This document shows, one piece after another, positions 1-10,563 of a stretch of DNA of 64,000 nt. The notes under the pieces are model-generated. The model worked only from the letters and a program-made list of their open reading frames with translations. It made no database searches and was not told the origin of the DNA. The stretch covers positions 11,394,654 through 11,458,653 of the forward strand of contig NC_084886.1 of assembly GCF_958979055.1 (NCBI RefSeq), written 5' to 3'. Position 1 is the first letter of the stretch, and each line of letters opens with the position of its first letter. The DNA comes from Alnus glutinosa. Taxonomy: Eukaryota; Streptophyta; Magnoliopsida; Fagales; Betulaceae. Position numbers and translations under genes: made by a program.

Positions 1-100
1 TAAGTATTTTCAGAATAAATGAATAAAGCTGACTTAAGCATCGGAGTGTTCCCGGTCTAGGGACCAGGAACCCGTTGATGTTGTTTCTTTTGCAGGCAAA

Positions 101-915
101 AACTTCTCGGATCAGTCCTTGCTGAGAAGGAGCCTCTCGGATCAGTCCTAGCCGAGAGCAAGAACAACTTCTCGGATCAGTCCTTGCCGAGAAGGAGCCT
201 CTCGGATCAGTCCTAGCCGAGAGCAAGAACAACTTCTCGGATCAGTCATTGCCGAGAAGGAGCCTCTCGGATCAGTCCTAGCCGAGAGCAAGAAAAACTT
301 CTCGGATCAGTCCTAGCCGAGAGCAAGAACAACTTCTCGGATCAGTCCTTGCCGAGAAGGAGCCTCTCGGATCAGTCCTAGCCGAGAGCAAGAACAACTT
401 CTCGGATCAGTCCTTGCCGAGAAGGAGCCTCTCGGATCAGTCCTAGCCGAGAGCAAGAAAAACTTCTCGGATCAGTCCTTGCCGAGAAGGAGCCTCTCGG
501 ATCAGTCCTAGCCGAGAGCAAGAAAAACTTCTCGGATCAGTCCTTGCCGAGAAGGAGCCTCTCGGATCAGTCCTAGCCGAGAGCAAGAACAACTTCTCGG
601 ATCAGTCCTTGCCGAGAAGGAGCCTCTCGGATCAGTCCTAGCCGAGAGCAAGAACAACTTCTCGGATCAGTCCTTGCCGAGAAGGAGCCTCTCGGATCAG
701 TCCTAGCCGAGAGCAAGAACAACTTCTCGGATCAGTCCTTGCCGAGAAGGAGCCTCTCGGATCAGTCCTAGCCGAGAGCAAGAACAACTTCTCGGATCAG
801 TCCTTGCCGAGAAGGAGCCTCTCGGATCAGTCCTAGCCGAGAGCAAAAACAACTTCTCGGATCAGTCCTTGCCGAGAAGGAGCCTCTCGGATCAATCCTA
901 GCCGAGAGCAAGAAG
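101..915. repeat. Tandem array of a 65-bp hairpin repeat
   Basis: There are twelve full 65-bp units and one 35-bp half unit, starting at 101, 166, 231, 296 (half), 331 and then every 65 bases to 851. Each unit holds two imperfect sub-repeats built on CTCGGATCAGTCC followed by CCGAG. Each sub-repeat is a stem-loop: TTCTCGG pairs with CCGAGAA, and CTCTCGG with CCGAGAG, with loops of about 10-11 bases. The array lies between the end of gag (by analogy with the complete copy) and the polypurine tract. Long open frames across it are a by-product of the repeat. Confidence 0.95.
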
Positions 916-1135
916 AAACTTCTCGGGGGGTCGGATTTAACCCTCGGGTTTTGCAGGTTTTTCAAGATACAGGGAGAAAACCCTAAGGAAAAACAAGAAG
1001 GTAATTGGGGGGTAAGATTTAACCCTCGGGTTTTGCAGGTTAGCAGGTTTTCAGAAGGAGACAAAGATCGGGTTTCCTTAGACATGGAATTCCCATTATT
1101 CAAGCAAGCTTCGGATAAGGGAATTGGGGGGTAAC

Positions 1136-1574
1136 TGTTGGGGATAAATCCCACTCAACCCGATCCAAAGAGAAGATTCAAAAGTCAAATAGGTCCAAAC
1201 AGATAAGAATAATGATCATATCAGAGGTTTAAGAAGATATCATATCAGAAGTCTAAGAAGATACTCAATTAGAAGTCTAGTAAAGGATTGAAGTCCAATT
1301 AGAACTCGGACAGCAGTTCTAAATCAACAAGGAGCAGGAGTCCTAATCCAGGTTTGACTCCACCTCTATGCCTATAAATAGGCTCATACCCCAGGTATAA
1401 ACTAAGACTCAATTTTATGCACAAAACATTATTTTCTCATAGAAGCTAACTTAGGCATCGGAGCGGGACCCCCGGAAGGGTCCCTAGGTTTTGTTGTTTT
1501 GCAGAGTTATTGAGAAGCGTGAAGAACATCAAAGGAACGTGCAGATTCACACCATACCGGAAACTGTACCAACA
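1136..1574 (+). repeat. 3' LTR of the left-edge element
   Basis: This 439-bp LTR has TGTTGG/CCAACA ends. A TATAAATA promoter box lies at 1373-1380, and a perfect hairpin (GGGACCC, 6-base loop, GGGTCCC) sits near 1465-1484. It is preceded by the tract GGAATTGGGGGGTAAC, the expected polypurine primer site. Compared with the LTRs at 18903 and 21841 it lacks an AT-rich duplication and about one copy of a 23-24-bp AAGTCTAAGAAGATATC repeat. Confidence 0.9.
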
Positions 1575-3354
1575 GCTACTCTCCCGGATCTTCAGATCGG
1601 CTGCAGCTTGGGATCTCGTGTGGGAGGGGTTTCTGCCACCAGATTATCAGCAGATCATTTCTCAATCGGAGTCGTCCGTGTCATCGCTTTTGAATGTCCT
1701 GCCCAAGAAGGATCTTTATTTCCATCTCTGCCGTAATCCCATCCTGATCGGCAACGGTAACATGGTGAGCAAGAGGCACTAGCTACTCATGTTTACTAGT
1801 TATAAGTTTTTCGCAAGTCGCAACCGTTGCGTCAAGAAAAAGATGCTTTTCTATATTGATATTGCTTTGAGGAATACTCTTGTCATAATCACGACAAGTT
1901 AAGCGGTAAAATTCTTTTGAAACTCGGGATTTGGCTTTTAGCTAGGTGGTTTGAAAAGAAAAAAACAAAAAAACTGCAGCACATCTTCTATGTTATGTCG
2001 TTTTTTTAACGGTCCAAATCTAAATTGTCTTTTTCTCATAAGATCAATTTATTAACGGTACAAATCTAAATTTGTTTTGGTTTTTGGTGGGTGTTTCGGC
2101 TTAGCTTTGGTTTCTCCTATGTACTTCCTGTACACTTTTTTTCTCAATAAAACTTAATTACTTATCAAAAAATAAATAAATAGACCAATGTCTTAAGACA
2201 GAGTTGATGATATTTAATGCTTGGATAGAGTTACCTAGTGTCATACCGAGCGTGATGATTTTTGGCTTACTATTTTCCGGAAAGTTTATTTCCTAATGAT
2301 TTTCTTTAATTCACTATCCTTGCTGGCTTGATCTTGTTTTAAAATGCAATTAATGGGAACTTGATTTTTAGAAATACAATTAGCATTTGGGAAAATCGTG
2401 GTTCGATCTTTAAAATCATGCATCTTTTTAAAAAAAACACTATCTCCCACATATTCAAACCGCCATTTGCAAACTCACTTCCAAACAGGACATTTTTCAC
2501 GATTTGTTTAAAAATGCACTTTAAGATTTTCAAATTCGAATCTTTCACTGGTTTGAATCTTTCACCATTTCTCTTAATCTTGTAGTCACTCACTCAAAAA
2601 GAAGTGTGGTTCATATGTTTGATTTTATTGAACTGAGAGTCTTTGTGATTTACTCATCTATTCGATCTCTCTTTTCCTATCCCTACTTGGAATGGTGATT
2701 GAACAGAGCTTCTCAATTGATAAATCGAGTGGGAAAAAGTGTTACATGCTGGGAGCGAGGCAGTTATTTGTAATATGGGGAGACAATACGCTTTACTGGA
2801 AGTGGGTTTCTTCAGCTGAGTCGCCAGTTTTAGCCCAGTCCAGGTCTCTCTCTACCGCTCTGTACGCGTGCGTGCATATGCATGCTTGTTTATCCTTTTT
2901 GTACATAGCAATTGTGGGGGTAACATTCTTGGTGTATGAAATGTGCAGATTCTCAGAGGTGGCTCATCTTATACAAGTGTGTTGGTTTCACATGGGAGGT
3001 AGATTTGAGACTAAAATCTTGTCCCCAAACACAAAATATGGCGCCTACTTCGTTTACACTTTAGTGGAAGATCATTTCTCTGGGCTTGACTACCCAGTGA
3101 AGGTGTCCATTGAATTTGAAAATGAGAATGAAGGTAATGCTACCAATGAAGCTTATTTGTTACCAGATACACCAGAAGGACTGAATGCACAAGTTCCACG
3201 CTGGAGAGAGGACATGTGGTTGGAGGTTGAGATTGGGGAATTCTTCAATGGCCAAGTTGATAGGGTGGTGAAGATGCAATTGAGGGAGACTGAAGTCCTT
3301 AACTGGAAGTCCGGCCTTGTTGTCCACGGCATCGAGCTACGGCCAAAAGAGTAA
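1575..3354 (+). pseudogene. F-box/PP2-B gene copy 1, 5' end removed by LTR insertion
   Basis: This is a close paralogue of the intact gene at 12187-14688. Exon 1 remnant is 1575-1764, exon 2 is 2707-2843 and exon 3 is 2949-3354; junction phases match the intact copy and no stop interrupts the three pieces. Homology starts abruptly at the LTR end, so the first ~31 codons (start codon and front of the F-box) are missing here. No in-frame ATG precedes the last codon of exon 1: the frame upstream runs into the LTR and meets a stop at 1447-1449. The PP2 lectin-like domain is otherwise complete. It could be transcribed from the LTR TATA box, but a normal F-box protein cannot be made from what is visible. 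It is called a pseudogene on that basis. Confidence 0.85.
2053..2180 (+). mobile_element. Retroposon 3' tail (SINE/LINE-like) in intron 1 of copy 1
   Basis: This stretch is absent from the same place in the intron of the intact PP2-B copy. It ends in ...ACTTATCAAAAAATAAATAAA after a TACTTCCTGTACAC-like motif, resembling the 3' end of a plant LINE/SINE. A related fragment in the opposite orientation lies at 44546-44640. It was probably inserted after the two gene copies diverged. The exact ends are uncertain. Confidence 0.45.
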
Positions 3355-3387
3355 ACATAGCAAGGGAAATGGTTTTGTTATTGATTA

Positions 3388-3715
3388 TTGGAATTTCCTT
3401 TTAGGAAAAATTTAAAATCAGTTCATATCGTTTTATTGGGCGGGTTGTTTATTTTGGTTAAGATGTTGTGTGTTGTATGTATCACTTGATGCCCAAAACT
3501 TACATTAGTTATATATGTTCAATGAAGTTCTATAGATTATGATCATATGAACATTGCAATTTTCCTTTTAGAAAAAATGCAAATTACTTCATATCGTTTC
3601 ATTGGGTGGGTTGTTTATTTTGGTTAAGATGTTACTTGTTTGTTGTACTTGTATGTATCACTTGATGCCCAAAACTTATATATGTTCAATAAAGTTCTAT
3701 AGATTATGATCAAGT
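3388..3715 (+). repeat. Tandem duplication in the 3' flank of PP2-B copy 1
   Basis: Two imperfect units of about 160 bp (3388-3557 and 3558-3715) share TTGGGNGGGTTGTTTATTTTG, a GATGCCCAAAAC motif and a TTCAATNAAGTTCTATAG motif. The same duplication follows the intact copy at 14726-15045, so it is older than the gene duplication. The AATAAA-like element in each unit could act as a poly(A) signal. Confidence 0.8.
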
Positions 3716-4102
3716 CAATTCCCTCTCTGCCAAGGGTATGGTGATAATAGTTTTTTTTTAGAAGTTGAAGGCTTGAAACTTAGTCTCACCCGAGTCACCC
3801 CTACCCTTGGCTATTAGCCAGCAATACTGTCAATGTACAGCCAAGGCTGAAGGAGTTGCACCCCAACATGCCAAGTCCAGTTCCTTGCTTTTCCGAGCGA
3901 GTAAATTTGTTTATAATCATAGCACAATGAGAACTTTGAAAACAAATGGATCGACTTCTTTGCTGGCGTGGCAAAGGTAGTTGGAGCTCTCTGTGGCAAT
4001 TAGTTTCCTTGACAGTTTGGGTTTCTTGCGTTACGGGTTTTGGCGCGTGAGTGCGTGTGATGGTGGTCGGAAGGTTTTTCTGGTTATTGGAATAGTTCTC
4101 AG

Positions 4103-5487
4103 GTGACGGTGGTTTGGCTCTACGGGCAAAAGGCCAGTTCGGAAACCTGGGGGCGGAAAGTTGGGGTGGTGGAATGCACTCAGGTTTTACCTGTTTCCTC
4201 TGATCCAATTCCCGATGATCCTCCTGGTGAAGATTGTATTTTGGTTGATGGAAAGGTTCTGAATTCTCCTGCTGATGTTGGAATTCCAGTGGAATCCTTG
4301 GCTTGTTCGGAGAATGGAATGGTGGGGTTATTATCTCCTGTTCATTCCCTGGTTGTTGAGAATAGCAACTCTCCTGTTTGTAATAATTCTGTGAAGAGAA
4401 CAGTATCACGTTTGGAGACTGGAAGTCGTATTCAGAATTTGGTTGATGATAATCGGAAATCTTCTGTTCGGGAGAAAGAGGAGAAGTCTTCTGTTCCAAT
4501 AGGTCAAGATTGGAAGCAGCTTTTCAAGTCTGTTCAGTCATTTGGTTCTCTTAGTTATCATGAACCAGTTCGACAGAATGGCAGAGTTGTGGTTCAGCCA
4601 CCAAGAGAAGCTGTGGAAGAGGGGATTTTGAAGTGGTCTTCATCTCTGGTTGGTCAGTTTCTTGATCATCCATTTGCCGTTCTTTGCTGTTAAACGAGCG
4701 GTGGATAATGTGTGGGCAACTTATGGGAAAGTGGAGGTGTTTTTGCTAGAGAATGGATTGTATCTTTTCCGGTTTGCTGATGGAAAGACTAGAGACTCTG
4801 TTTTTGGAGGAAAAGCTTTGGCATATTGCCAATAAACCTCTTATCTTGCGAGAATGGAATCCAGGTATGCAGTTATTGAAGCTTTCTTTATCCACTGTTC
4901 CTGTTTGGATTAAAATGCACAATCTCCCTATGGAGTATTGGAGCTCTTCTTGCTTGAGCCACATAGTAAGTGGGGTGGGAAAAACCCTCTGTGCTGATTC
5001 TATTTCTGAGGACCAACTTAGGTTGGATTTTGCTCATGTTTTGGTTGAAGTAAATTTGGATTCTGATTTTCCAAAGGAAATTGAGATTTTAGATCTTAAT
5101 GGTGTTGTGATAAAGGTTGGCATTGAATATCCCTGGCTTCCTATTAAATGTAGGAAATGTAATTCTTTGGGTCATACTTCTCACACATGTTCTAAAATTG
5201 AGAAGAGGATCTGGATTCCACGTAAGAGGGACAAATTACAGCAGGTGAATGGTCCAACAAAACCCATTGTTTTGAAGGAAAAAACTGGTGGGATTACCAA
5301 TTCGGGTCCTTCTAATAAAGACCAATGGACTATGGTTAATAGGTCCAACAAAACTCCTAAATCTAGGATGTCAATTGTTGATAATAGCCAGCATTGGACA
5401 AACTCTTTCCAATTGCTAGCTATGGTGGATGGTTTTAAGCATGATGATAGTGAAATTCGGAAATCAAATGAAGCTTTGTTGAGGATG
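4103..5487 (+). pseudogene. LINE ORF1 (DUF4283/zinc-knuckle protein), frameshifted
   Basis: The reading frame runs from about 4103, changes near 4672, changes again near 4810, and then stays open from 4753 to the LTR-element insertion. The later part has the pattern of plant L1 ORF1 proteins: a DUF4283-like stretch (KPLILREWNPG, PVWIKMHNLPMEYW) and a CCHC knuckle, CRKCNSLGHTSHTC, at about 5152-5193. Its C-terminal end continues beyond the insertion at 10459 and stops at 10565-10567. It would bind element RNA as a chaperone; here it is broken. Confidence 0.8.
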
Positions 5488-5492
5488 TTGGA

Positions 5493-6733
5493 TGATAATA
5501 GCTTAAAAGTGCTTATTTTTCCTATTAAAATAAGTATTATCATACTTTATTATAATTTAATTATTGCATTTTATATTTAATTGTGGAATATTGATCAAAT
5601 ATTAATATTAAGATTAAATGATATATTAATGCAAGAAATTATGTTATGTAGGAATTACAAAAGAAATCAAAGAGTAAAAGCCAAGATGTGGGTCAAAAGA
5701 AGAAGTCTATCCTATGCCCAAGATATAGTCCAATGTGTAAAACAAGAAGAGGTGAAACCAAACTGCTAGACTCACGAATTGGATAAACATTCTAATACTA
5801 TTACATGACAAAACCAAGAAGAAAAATGTGTCTTTGGCTCTTATAAAAAGAAGCAGAGTTTTATTTCAAGCGTAAGAGAGAGACATGAAACAAATAGAAG
5901 ACTTGGATTCTTATACTTGTACAAATTCCAAAAGAAGAATGACTCATATCTCTATAAGAGAAGCAACACGACAACAAACAAAGAAGGCAAAAAAATTATA
6001 GAAAAAACGACGCACGACACAAGAGAAGAATTTTCGGCAGCCTTTCTTTCTATTTATTTTCTATTTATGATTTTTAGTACTTAAATCTCTAGCTAAGGTT
6101 AGGGGTGAAACTTAGTATTTTTATTATGTGTTCTTGAGACTATTTTATTTGTTCTTCATAGATTAATGATTAAATGTTGGGGATGATTTCTATTTGAAAG
6201 TAATTTAATGAGACAAGTTTATTTTGATTCATTATGATTTTTGTTTATATCAAATACTTACTTTGTTTGATTTGTTATGATTCGAAAATATATTGAATGC
6301 TTAATTTATTGTAACATGTTTTTGAAATCAAATTCTCAATCAATCCATGTTTAATTTATTTTATATTTACTTTGTGCTTAATTATTTTATTTTTCGATTA
6401 GGAGAGTTGATTATTTATCAAGTTGAATTAAAAATATATGTCTCAAGAATACATAATATAATACTAGGTGGATCTCTGAACCTTAGTGTTTTCATTAATT
6501 TTCTCCTATTTACTTTTTATTAATTTAGTTTAGTTGATTTAATTTTAGTTTATAATCTCGTCTTTGCTCCACTTTTTAGTGGAAAAACGACTCAATTTAC
6601 TTTTCTGTACAATAATAGGAATTTTACTAAGTATTTACCATTCCCTGTGGATCGACCTCATACTTATAACTTATCTAAAATTTATTACTTCGCGACAACC
6701 TGCACTTGGGTTTACACATTTAAGTTGTCAACA
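5493..6733 (+). repeat. Left LTR of the nested element
   Basis: This 1241-bp LTR starts TGATAATAGC and ends TTGTCAACA. Compared with the right LTR it has a few substitutions and a short extra stretch near 6661-6669. Confidence 0.93.
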
Positions 6734-6739
6734 AGTTTT

Positions 6740-6757
6740 TGGCGCCGTTGCCGGGGA
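6740..6757 (+). other. Primer-binding site, tRNA-Asp type
   Basis: TGGCGCCGTTGCCGGGGA lies six bases after the left LTR. From memory it is the exact complement of the 3' end (with CCA) of plant tRNA-Asp, the usual primer of several plant Gypsy lineages. Confidence 0.85.
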
Positions 6758-6887
6758 TTGTGTCTAAGATACTAAGTTTAATTGTTATTATAATTTTAAA
6801 AAAAAAAATGTCGTTTTTCTTTTTATTTTAATTTCTATTATTTTTTTTATTTTATTTTCTTTATTTTATTACTAATTTTCTTATGAA

Positions 6888-7665
6888 ATGCAAGATTTGT
6901 GGAGCAATCCTCTGTCAGATGTGTATCAAAAACCATTTTGTTCATCGTACTCTGAAGCCTATAATTATTCCAACTTTAGATGGAACAATCATCCATATGT
7001 CAATGAGCCTCAAGAATTTTATTCCAATGTTTATTTTGTGTCACCACGCCATAATACTTTGGAGGACACATTGGAAGCCGTCATGAGAAGGCAAGCCCAA
7101 ATCAACCAAAATACCTTTGCAAAATCTTCAAGAGTTGAAAAACTCACTCGATAGAATTGTGTCCCATTTGAAGAATGAGAGTGAGAATGAAAAGTTTTTT
7201 GATCCAATCACTCAATATAGGGACAATGAAATCAAAGACCCTCAAATGGACAATGATGATGTTGAGGAAGATAGAGATGTACATGAACTAAATGTGGTTG
7301 AGACACTTGAGCAGGATCACTTTAATATGTCTTGTTTTGATAATCCTGTAGAATATGGCTTGACTAACTTTTGTGATTTTATTTTTTGTGAGGATTCTAC
7401 ATTTGGATCGAAGGTGAATGCATGGAACCCTATATTCGAGTTACTACCTCAAGAGCCCAAAATGTTGCCACCTAATGAGAACGTGCCAAAGGTGAAGTTA
7501 AAATCATTGCCAGTAGCACGCAGGTACGCACATTTAAGATCCAAAGATGACTTTTTTGTGGGAAGCCCATCTAAACTAGATGCTTTACAAAGAGGTAAAT
7601 CACTTGAACTTTTGAATGATTATAAAAGCATATGGGTTGGAACATTGCTGATAAGAAAAAAATGA
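6888..7665 (+). pseudogene. gag-like fragment of the nested element
   Basis: Two overlapping frames (6888-7154 and 7117-7665) together resemble the degraded front of a plant Gypsy gag. The first has a WNNHPYVNEPQ segment and a LEDTLEAVMRRQAQINQ segment; the second starts with a coiled-coil-like QNLQELKNSLDRI stretch and then becomes acidic. The frame changes between 7117 and 7154. No capsid core motif, zinc knuckle or pol follows. It is probably not functional. Confidence 0.6.
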
Positions 7666-7714
7666 AGTAAAGAATCATGATTGTTGAATTCATGTTAGTG
7701 TTCGCGTCATAGTT

Positions 7715-7752
<38 letters not shown>

Positions 7753-9218
7753 CTAATTTTTGCAGGTAATAAGTTTCATTTAGTTTTCATCACATCAAGG
7801 TACTTTTCTTAACCCATACTTATTTGCTTCATTTTATTACACTGAGGACAATGTAAGTTTTAGGTTGGGGAGGAGTTGATATTTTGTTTAAAAAAAAAAA
7901 TCAAAAAATTAAAAATTAAAAAAATTTGCAATGATGTCTTGACTTCTTCAATGGTTATGTTGAACTCAAATACTTGAATAAGTCATTTTTGAGAGTGTTG
8001 TGGAGCCTTAATTTTGATTCGAAGTTCATTGGCAAGTTTAAATTCACAAATTCATGATTACAAGACTAGGAAATCTGAATTTTACTGCTTATTTTTAGCT
8101 ACTGAATATTTCACTCGTTTCACTTTGAACTTAGTACAAGCACACTAGCATATAGTCGTGGGGTATGAAATGTGAAACCAAATATGCATTTTCTTTTATA
8201 TCTTAAGTTTATTTGGTTGATTTATTGGATGAGAGACGACCTTGGCATGAAATTAATATTATATTATATTATATTTTATATATATATATAGAAAAAAAAA
8301 AGAGTTATTGACCACTTTGAATTTTTTGCTGAGTAACCGGGCCTCTTGCCTCAGTAAGCAGAGAGTGTTCGCGTCAAAACATGAGAAGTTTGGAGTGGTT
8401 GATGTCATGTTGTGGCTAGTTTAGCTTCGTAGTCTTTTTGACTTGAGTTAGTAAACCCGTAGGGGTGTTTCTACACCTAATGCCCTAAAGCCCTCAGGCT
8501 TGGGAATCATTGGTCTAAAGCTCGATACATAGGTCAATTAGAAAACTTAAAGGAGCTAAGCATTGCACAGTCCACACATGGTAAAAAAAAAAGAAAAAAA
8601 AGAGAGAAATAGAAAAACGTAGCTTAATTTCTGCTTTGGTTGTTTCTTCTAATGGAGATTCCAATGAATTTTGGGGTATTGAATCATGTATATAGGAATT
8701 ACTTTAAAGCCCCATGATTGTGTGATAGTTCACTCTACACCAAAAGAGGACTCGTGGCGTTTTAGTAGCCAATTATAGGTGATGTGACCTATTTTGGATG
8801 TCCTAAACTTGTGAAAATGAAATTTGTGCTTCTAAGCTTGTTAATGAATAAGAACTATATTTTGTGCTACTCTACTCTCATAGATAACATAGTTTGGCAT
8901 CTATTTAATTTGAAGTCAAGACTGAACAGGTGGTTGGAAATAATATAGCGTTTGTGGGTATCGCTTCTGGTAAGTCCTCACGAGACTATAACTTGTCCAC
9001 TAGGGACACCTAGGGGTTTAAAGGCTTGTTACATTCGCTAAATGCAATCGAGAATGCCAGCGAAAGTGGTGTAGTTAGAACTTTTATTTTAATTTTTTTT
9101 TTCTCTACATTTAAAAAAACAAAAGAAGAAAAAATTTATTATTTTCTTGAGTCTGTTTTAGTTTGTGTTTTAAGTCGCTTGAATTGCTAGGGACTAGCAA
9201 TAGGCTGGTTGGGGAGTG

Positions 9219-10453
9219 TGATAATAGCTTAAAAGTGCTTATTTTTCCTATTAAAATAAGTATTATCATACTTTATTATAATTTAATTATTGCATTTTAT
9301 ATTTAATTGTGGAATATTGATCAATTATTTAATATTAAGATTAAATGATATATTAATGCAAGAAATTATGTTATGTAGGAATTACAAAAGAAATCAAAGA
9401 GTAAAAGCCAAGATGTGGGTCAAAAGAAGAAGTCTATCTTATGCCCAAGATAGAGTCCAATGTGTAAAACAAGAAGAGGTGAAACCAAACTGCTGGACTC
9501 ACGAATTGGATAAACATTCTAATACTACTACATGACAAAACTAAGAAGAAAAAGGTGTCTTTAGCTCTTATAAAAAGAAGCAGAGTTTTATTTCAAGTGT
9601 AAGAGAGAGACATGGAACAAATAGAAGACTTGGATTCTTATACTTGTACAAATTCCAAAAGAAGAATGACTCATATCTCTATAAGAGAAGCAACACGACA
9701 ACAAACAAAGAAGGCAAAAAAATTATAGAAAAAACGACGCACGACACAAGAGAAGAATTTTCGGCAGCCTTTCTTTCTATTTATTTTCTATTTATGATTT
9801 TTAGTACTTAAATCTCTAGCTAAGGTTAGGGGTGAAACTTAGTATTTTTATTATGTGTTCTTGAGACTATTTTATTTGTTCTTCATAGATTAATGATTAA
9901 ATGTTGGGGATGATTTTTATTTGAAAGTAATTTAATGAGACAAGTTTATTTTGATTCATTATGATTTTTGTTTATATCAAATACTTACTTTGTTTGATTT
10001 GTTATGATTCGAAAATATATTGAATGCTTAATTTATTGTAACTTGTTTTTGAAATCAAATTCTCAATCAATCCATGTTTAATTTATTTTATATTTACTTT
10101 GTGCTTAATTATTTTATTTTTCGATTAGGAGAGTTGATTATTTATCAAGTTGAATTAAAAATATATGTCTCAAGAATACATAATATAATACTAGGTGGAT
10201 CTCTGAACCTTAGTGTTTTCATTAATTTTCTCCTATTTACTTTTTATTAATTTAGTTTAGTTGATTTAATTTTAGTTTATAATCTCGTCTTTGCTCCACT
10301 TTTTATTGGAAAAACGACTCAATTTACTTTTCTGTATAATAATAGAAATTTTACTAAGTATTTACCATTCCCTGTGGATCGACCTCGTACTTATCTAAAA
10401 TTTATTACTTCGCGACAACTTGCACTTGGGTTTACACATTTAAGTTGTCAACA
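9219..10453 (+). repeat. Right LTR of the nested element
   Basis: This 1235-bp LTR is nearly identical to 5493-6733 and is preceded by TTGGGGAGTG (polypurine-like). The TTGGA target duplication follows at 10454-10458. Confidence 0.93.
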
Positions 10454-10563
10454 TTGGATGAGGGGGAGGGGGAGGATCCTGGCCCTTCTTGTGCTCTAGA
10501 TAAGGGAAAGGGTCAGTTGGTGGATGAGGTGGAGGATGTTTTGAGGCGTTTTTCACCCCATTC

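Larger units (their letters stand above)
1..1574 (+). mobile_element. LTR retrotransposon, gag-only family, 3' part (enters from left edge)
   Basis: The first 1135 bases closely match the internal 3' region of the complete element at 18903-22320, from the shared opening through a hairpin-repeat array to a purine-rich tract just before the LTR. The LTR at 1136-1574 starts TGTTGG and ends CCAACA. The gag gene and left LTR lie outside the window. The element ends inside exon 1 of an F-box/PP2-B gene, so it interrupts that gene. Its array is longer and its LTR shorter than in the complete copy, so the two are separate insertions of one family. That the family is gag-only is inferred from the complete copy. 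Confidence 0.9.
5493..10453 (+). mobile_element. Non-autonomous LTR retrotransposon (LARD-like), nested in the LINE
   Basis: Two direct LTRs (5493-6733 and 9219-10453) enclose about 2.5 kb. The flanks carry the same 5 bases, TTGGA, at 5488-5492 and 10454-10458. A primer-binding site follows the left LTR and a GGGGAG-type purine tract precedes the right one. The inside holds only a short gag-like fragment and AT-rich non-coding sequence, with no protease, reverse transcriptase or integrase, so the element depends on another for movement. LTRs differ by a few substitutions and small indels, meaning a fairly recent insertion. The gag-like text and PBS resemble plant Ty3/Gypsy (Athila/Tat-like) elements; lineage not proven. 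Confidence 0.93.

Noticed and set aside
101..915. CRISPR-like repeat array
   Set aside because: The units are contiguous 65-bp near-identical copies without unique spacers, and they sit inside a plant retrotransposon.
768..1154. Open frame of 128 codons on the minus strand
   Set aside because: It is produced by translating the hairpin-repeat array and flanking LTR-element sequence; no protein features.
1510..1782. LTR-PP2-B fusion protein with its own start
   Set aside because: The frame is open across the junction, but its first codon is TTG and no in-frame ATG exists between the stop at 1447 and the F-box remnant.
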